Below are positions 9,042-11,148 of a stretch of DNA of 11,148 nucleotides, piece after piece (the first letter of the stretch is position 1; every line of letters starts with the position of its first letter). Made by a program: the position numbers and the translations under genes. The notes under the pieces are model-generated. The model was not told the origin of the DNA, ran no database searches, and was given only the letters and a program-made list of their open reading frames with translations. Origin of the DNA: Monoraphidium neglectum (Eukaryota > Chlorophyta > Chlorophyceae > Sphaeropleales > Selenastraceae); the NCBI RefSeq assembly GCF_000611645.1, contig NW_014011672.1:1-11148 (forward strand), in the 5' to 3' direction.

Positions 9042-9081
<40 letters not shown>
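9042..9081. repeat. (CA)n microsatellite
   Basis: Alternating purine-pyrimidine run, mixed CA/CG at 9042-9053 and then pure CA, about 14 units, at 9054-9081. It lies about 50 nt beyond the helicase-like stop codon, so it is probably transcribed as (UG)n in the 3' UTR. Confidence 0.9.
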
Positions 9082-9131
9082 TCCAACCAGGCTGAGCGGT
9101 TAGGCCTGTAGTGCACAGCGACCCGTGGCTG

Positions 9132-9582
9132 TCAGCCGCTGACCTCCTGCGTCAAATCGATGTCGAACGAAGGCGGCGGCCCCGAGTGCTCAGACGGCAC
9201 CAGCCGCCGCCCCCCTGGCTGCTCAGCCTGAGACAGCACGGCCTGCGACAGCGGCGCGGGCTGTGAGCTGTTGTTGCTCGTCTGCCGCGTCGAGGCCTGT
9301 GTGCCGCCCCGTGCTTCTGCGGCCGCGTCGCCGCCGCCGCAGCAGCCGCCGTTGGTAGCAGACACGGCCCGGCCGGCCTCCCCCTCGATCTCTTGGAGGG
9401 CGCGCTGCTGCCCCTGCCCTTGCCCCTGCTCCTCCTGCCCACGCTGCTCTGCATGGGAGCCCTGCTGCGATAGCCGCTGCTCGTGCTGCGACAGGAATTC
9501 GTCGGCTGCCGCCAGGTCAGCGTCGTCCAGATCAAGATCATCATCCGCCTGCTGCTGCTGCTGCTGCTGCTGCCGCTGCTGC

Positions 9583-9629
<47 letters not shown>

Positions 9630-9667
9630 AGGAATCACTGCAGGGCGCGGCCCCTGCACGGCTGCCC
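9132..9667 (-). CDS. Last exon of the helicase-like gene: polyglutamine plus acidic tail
   Basis: An open frame of about 178 codons in a different frame from the preceding helicase exon; upstream in-frame stops begin near 9820, so a splice is needed to reach it. Product order: a Gly/Pro lead-in, then 25 Gln in runs of 15, 2 and 8 split by two Arg, then an acidic block ([20 protein letters not shown]), a Gln/Glu-rich segment, a Ser/Gln-rich segment with several SQ/TQ-like sites, and a C-terminus [14 protein letters not shown]. It contains no known enzyme domain and reads as a disordered, partner-binding tail. Start 9667 is tentative. The alternative is that this stretch is 3' UTR behind a stop at 9637-9635, but the long open frame and the patterned acidic block favour coding. 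Confidence 0.55.
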
Positions 9668-10778
9668 CTGCGCCGCAGCCGCCGCCTCCACCACGTATTG
9701 GAGTTCCCCCGCCCCCAGCCCCGCCGCCCCCGCCCCCTCGCTGCCGGGCGGCGGCGAGGGCGTGCGCGAGCGCGGCGGCGCGCCTGGCAGGTCGAGGGCC
9801 GCAACATGGGCCTGGCCGTCACCCAGGGCCGCCCCTGTGACCTGAAGCTTTGAATTGAGGAGCCGCCAGACGTCCTCGTCAGCGCTGCCCGGGGCGACCA
9901 GGTCTGTCCAAGGTTTGAAATCGGGCGGGAAGCGGGCACAGACTGGGTGTTTGGGGGCGCCACCGCGCGGCGTGGCGCCTCCTTAGAGAGAAACAGCCCC
10001 CAGGGGCCCGTCAGTCCCTGCGCGCGCGGGGCTCTGTGCTTTCCCCGGCCGGCCCCCGGATCCCGAGGCCGCGCCTACGTGCCGCCCAGCGCGCGGGCCG
10101 ATCGGCCCGGGCGCGCGTGCGCGCGCGCTCACAGTAGATCTTGACCGGCCGGCCCTGCCCCACGCGGTGGGCACGGTCCTCGGCCTGCATGAGGGCTGCG
10201 GGGTTCCACCACAGCTCCACAAAAACGACCTGGGGGGGCGCCGGAGGTTAGGATTTTTTTGGGGGGGGGGATTAGGGTTGGGGACGGATCCAATGTCGAT
10301 TGGGTTGGAGCTCGTGGCGGGCGGAAGGGGGACAGACGGAAGGTGGATGCGTGAGAGAAAGGACGAGGCCGAAAAGGCTGCACAGCAGACCGGCCGTAAC
10401 AACCCGCAGCGCGCATCAAGGCGGCGCGGGGGGCGGGGCGCCCCGGGGCGGGCGCGGCGCGCGCAGCTGCGCGCGCCGTGCGGCGCGGCGGCGGCCGACG
10501 GCTCCCCTCCGTGCGCGCAGCGCGCGGCGCGGCCGGGGCACCTTGTCTGCGGCCGTCAGAGTGAGTCCCTGGCCGCCGGCGTTGATGGAGATTAGGGCCA
10601 CTCGGACCTGCGCGGATCGAGGGGGCGCGGGGGGTCGTGCCCCTCGGGCTGTCCTGCTGCGCGAGCCGACTACGCCGGGCAGCCCAGAGGGGAGCCAGGT
10701 GCGCGGCGCTGGCGTTTGCAAAGCCGCCTTGACAGCGCGAGTAGAAGCTGCGGTGCGGTCAACGCGCGCGCGCGTGCG

Positions 10779-10833
<55 letters not shown>

Positions 10834-11148
10834 ACACATACACACACACATACACACACACATGCACACACACATACATACATGTGCACATCCACACCCG
10901 CATCCAAACATGCGCGCACACTCACACAAACACACATACACACATGTGCCCCATCACAAACTCATGCACGCCGCTCCTCTGGCCGTCGCCGCCAAACACA
11001 CTTGCGTGCGCGCAGGGCCACGCCGCTTTCCCCCCTCAAGGCCCCGGCCCCCACCTCCCAACCCCACCACCCCTCCTACCCCAGGGTCATCCTGGAACGC
11101 GTCAACCAACGCCTGCCGCTCTCGGCCCAACACTGAGCCGTCGATCCT
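9132..11148 (-). CDS. SNF2-family annealing helicase, SMARCAL1/ZRANB3-like (5' partial)
   Basis: C-terminal part of a DNA-dependent ATPase; the upstream exons lie beyond 11148. Exons on the - strand: 11148-11080 ([19 protein letters not shown], motif IV region), 10607-10542 ([20 protein letters not shown], motif V), 10229-10133 (VELWWNP then [11 protein letters not shown], motif VI with the arginine finger), 9903 onward ([20 protein letters not shown], then [10 protein letters not shown]), and a last exon ending at TGA 9134-9132. Phases agree up to the 9903 exon. The [11 protein letters not shown] and YLVA...D-x-VW signature is that of the SMARCAL1/ZRANB3 group rather than Snf2 or ISWI. Expected role: nuclear fork remodelling or strand annealing. 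The join to the last exon is unresolved: donor 9822 with acceptor 9668 keeps frame, and donor 9841 with acceptor ending 9655 does too. If neither is used, translation stops at 9637-9635. The tail is glutamine-rich and acidic (separate entry). Confidence 0.82.
9549..9629 (-). repeat. CAG trinucleotide repeat (polyglutamine)
   Basis: On the - strand: 15 CAG, one CGG, two CAG, one CGG, eight CAG, 27 units with no other change. All Gln codons are CAG and none is CAA, which is the composition most prone to slippage. It encodes the Gln runs of the helicase-like tail. Confidence 0.95.
9956..9979. repeat. Inverted repeat in a helicase-gene intron
   Basis: Arms ggcgccac (9956-9963) and gtggcgcc (9972-9979) flank cgcgcggc. 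The same intron (10132-9904) also has a 16-bp perfect palindrome at 10094-10109 (cgggccgatcggcccg). Confidence 0.6.
10230..10541 (-). other. Helicase-gene intron between motif V and motif VI exons (312 nt)
   Basis: The donor gtgccc starts at 10541 after codon Lys, and the acceptor ccccccag ends at 10230, phase 0. It has homopolymer runs (T7 then about ten G at about 10254-10270, + strand) and a very GC-rich half near the donor. No coding signal was recognised. Confidence 0.7.
10608..11079 (-). other. Helicase-gene intron with simple repeats (472 nt)
   Basis: The donor gtagga starts at 11079, and the acceptor gcgcag ends at 10608, phase 0, so the protein reads FQDDPG then VRVALIS. Most of its middle is the alternating CG/CA tract described separately. 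Confidence 0.8.
10762..10891. repeat. 130-nt alternating purine-pyrimidine tract, (CG)n then (CA)n
   Basis: Every step from 10762 to 10891 alternates purine and pyrimidine. The first ~26 nt are nearly pure CG with one TG; the rest is CA broken only by TA and TG steps, which keep the alternation. A looser CA-rich zone continues to about 10945. Such tracts, especially CG-CA junctions, are the classic Z-DNA formers (general knowledge). Confidence 0.9.

Larger units (their letters stand above)
7847..9131. other. Intergenic region: transporter promoter side and helicase 3' flank
   Basis: About 1.3 kb between two - strand genes. The part nearest 7847 should hold the 5' UTR and promoter of the phosphate transporter. 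A TATAAG at 8141-8136 (- strand), about 290 nt before the ATG, is a possible but unproven TATA element. The part nearest 9131 should hold the 3' UTR of the helicase-like gene; no TTACA (TGTAA on the - strand) was seen there. It is richer in A/T than the genes. Frames are short (up to 104 codons) and unlike any family I recognise. Dyads are at 8337-8355 (gaagta/tacttc) and 8720-8742. Confidence 0.65.

Noticed and set aside
9271..9845. + strand frames with poly-Cys and poly-Leu, and a - strand frame with poly-Ala
   Set aside because: They are other-frame readings of the CAG repeat.
10300..11136. 278-codon + strand frame with a Thr-His repeat, and - strand Cys-Val repeat frames
   Set aside because: They are translations of the intronic (CA)n/(TG)n tract, antisense to or between helicase exons.
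1..11148. Prokaryotic defence system, CRISPR array, insertion sequence or phage genes
   Set aside because: No repeat-spacer pattern, transposase or phage motif was seen; the genes are intron-rich eukaryotic ones.

Overview
The window looks like nuclear DNA of a green alga (Chlorophyta, possibly a trebouxiophyte such as a Chlorella relative). Three facts point there: high GC with many short GC-rich introns, donors that are mostly GTGAG or GTGCG, and a TGTAA polyadenylation motif after one gene. All three products are plant/algal-type eukaryotic families. The organism call is an inference. No operon, bacterial RBS, CRISPR array, rRNA or tRNA was seen. The genes are split into exons, so the long uninterrupted reading frames are mostly chance frames in GC-rich DNA. 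Exon joins were deduced by matching GT/AG signals, reading phase and family conservation.

Layout. (1) Positions 27-1984, + strand: the 3' part of a SAM-dependent methyltransferase gene of the plant At1g78140/At2g41040 type, open at its 5' end. Its last exon exists in two diverged versions in tandem (1404-1582 and 1826-1984). (2) 1985-3308: intergenic space between convergent genes, with one strong imperfect hairpin. (3) 3309-7846, - strand: a complete 13-exon gene for a 583-residue PHO4/PTB-family (PiT-type) inorganic phosphate transporter, with both GANDVAN...P-x-STTH repeats intact. (4) 7847-9131: intergenic; holds the presumed promoter of the transporter and the 3' flank of the next gene. 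(5) 9132-11148 and beyond, - strand: the 3' part of an SNF2-family annealing-helicase gene (SMARCAL1/ZRANB3-like helicase C-terminal domain), ending in a glutamine-rich, acidic tail. One intron carries a 130-nt uninterrupted alternating purine-pyrimidine (CG)n/(CA)n tract.

The three genes are not obviously one pathway: a probable plastid methyltransferase, a membrane phosphate transporter and a nuclear DNA remodeller. I did not find a new multi-gene system. The most interesting signals are the duplicated alternative C-terminal exon of the methyltransferase (splicing in the first copy stops the second copy's frame after two codons), introns at the same position in both halves of the phosphate transporter, and the repeat-rich helicase gene.
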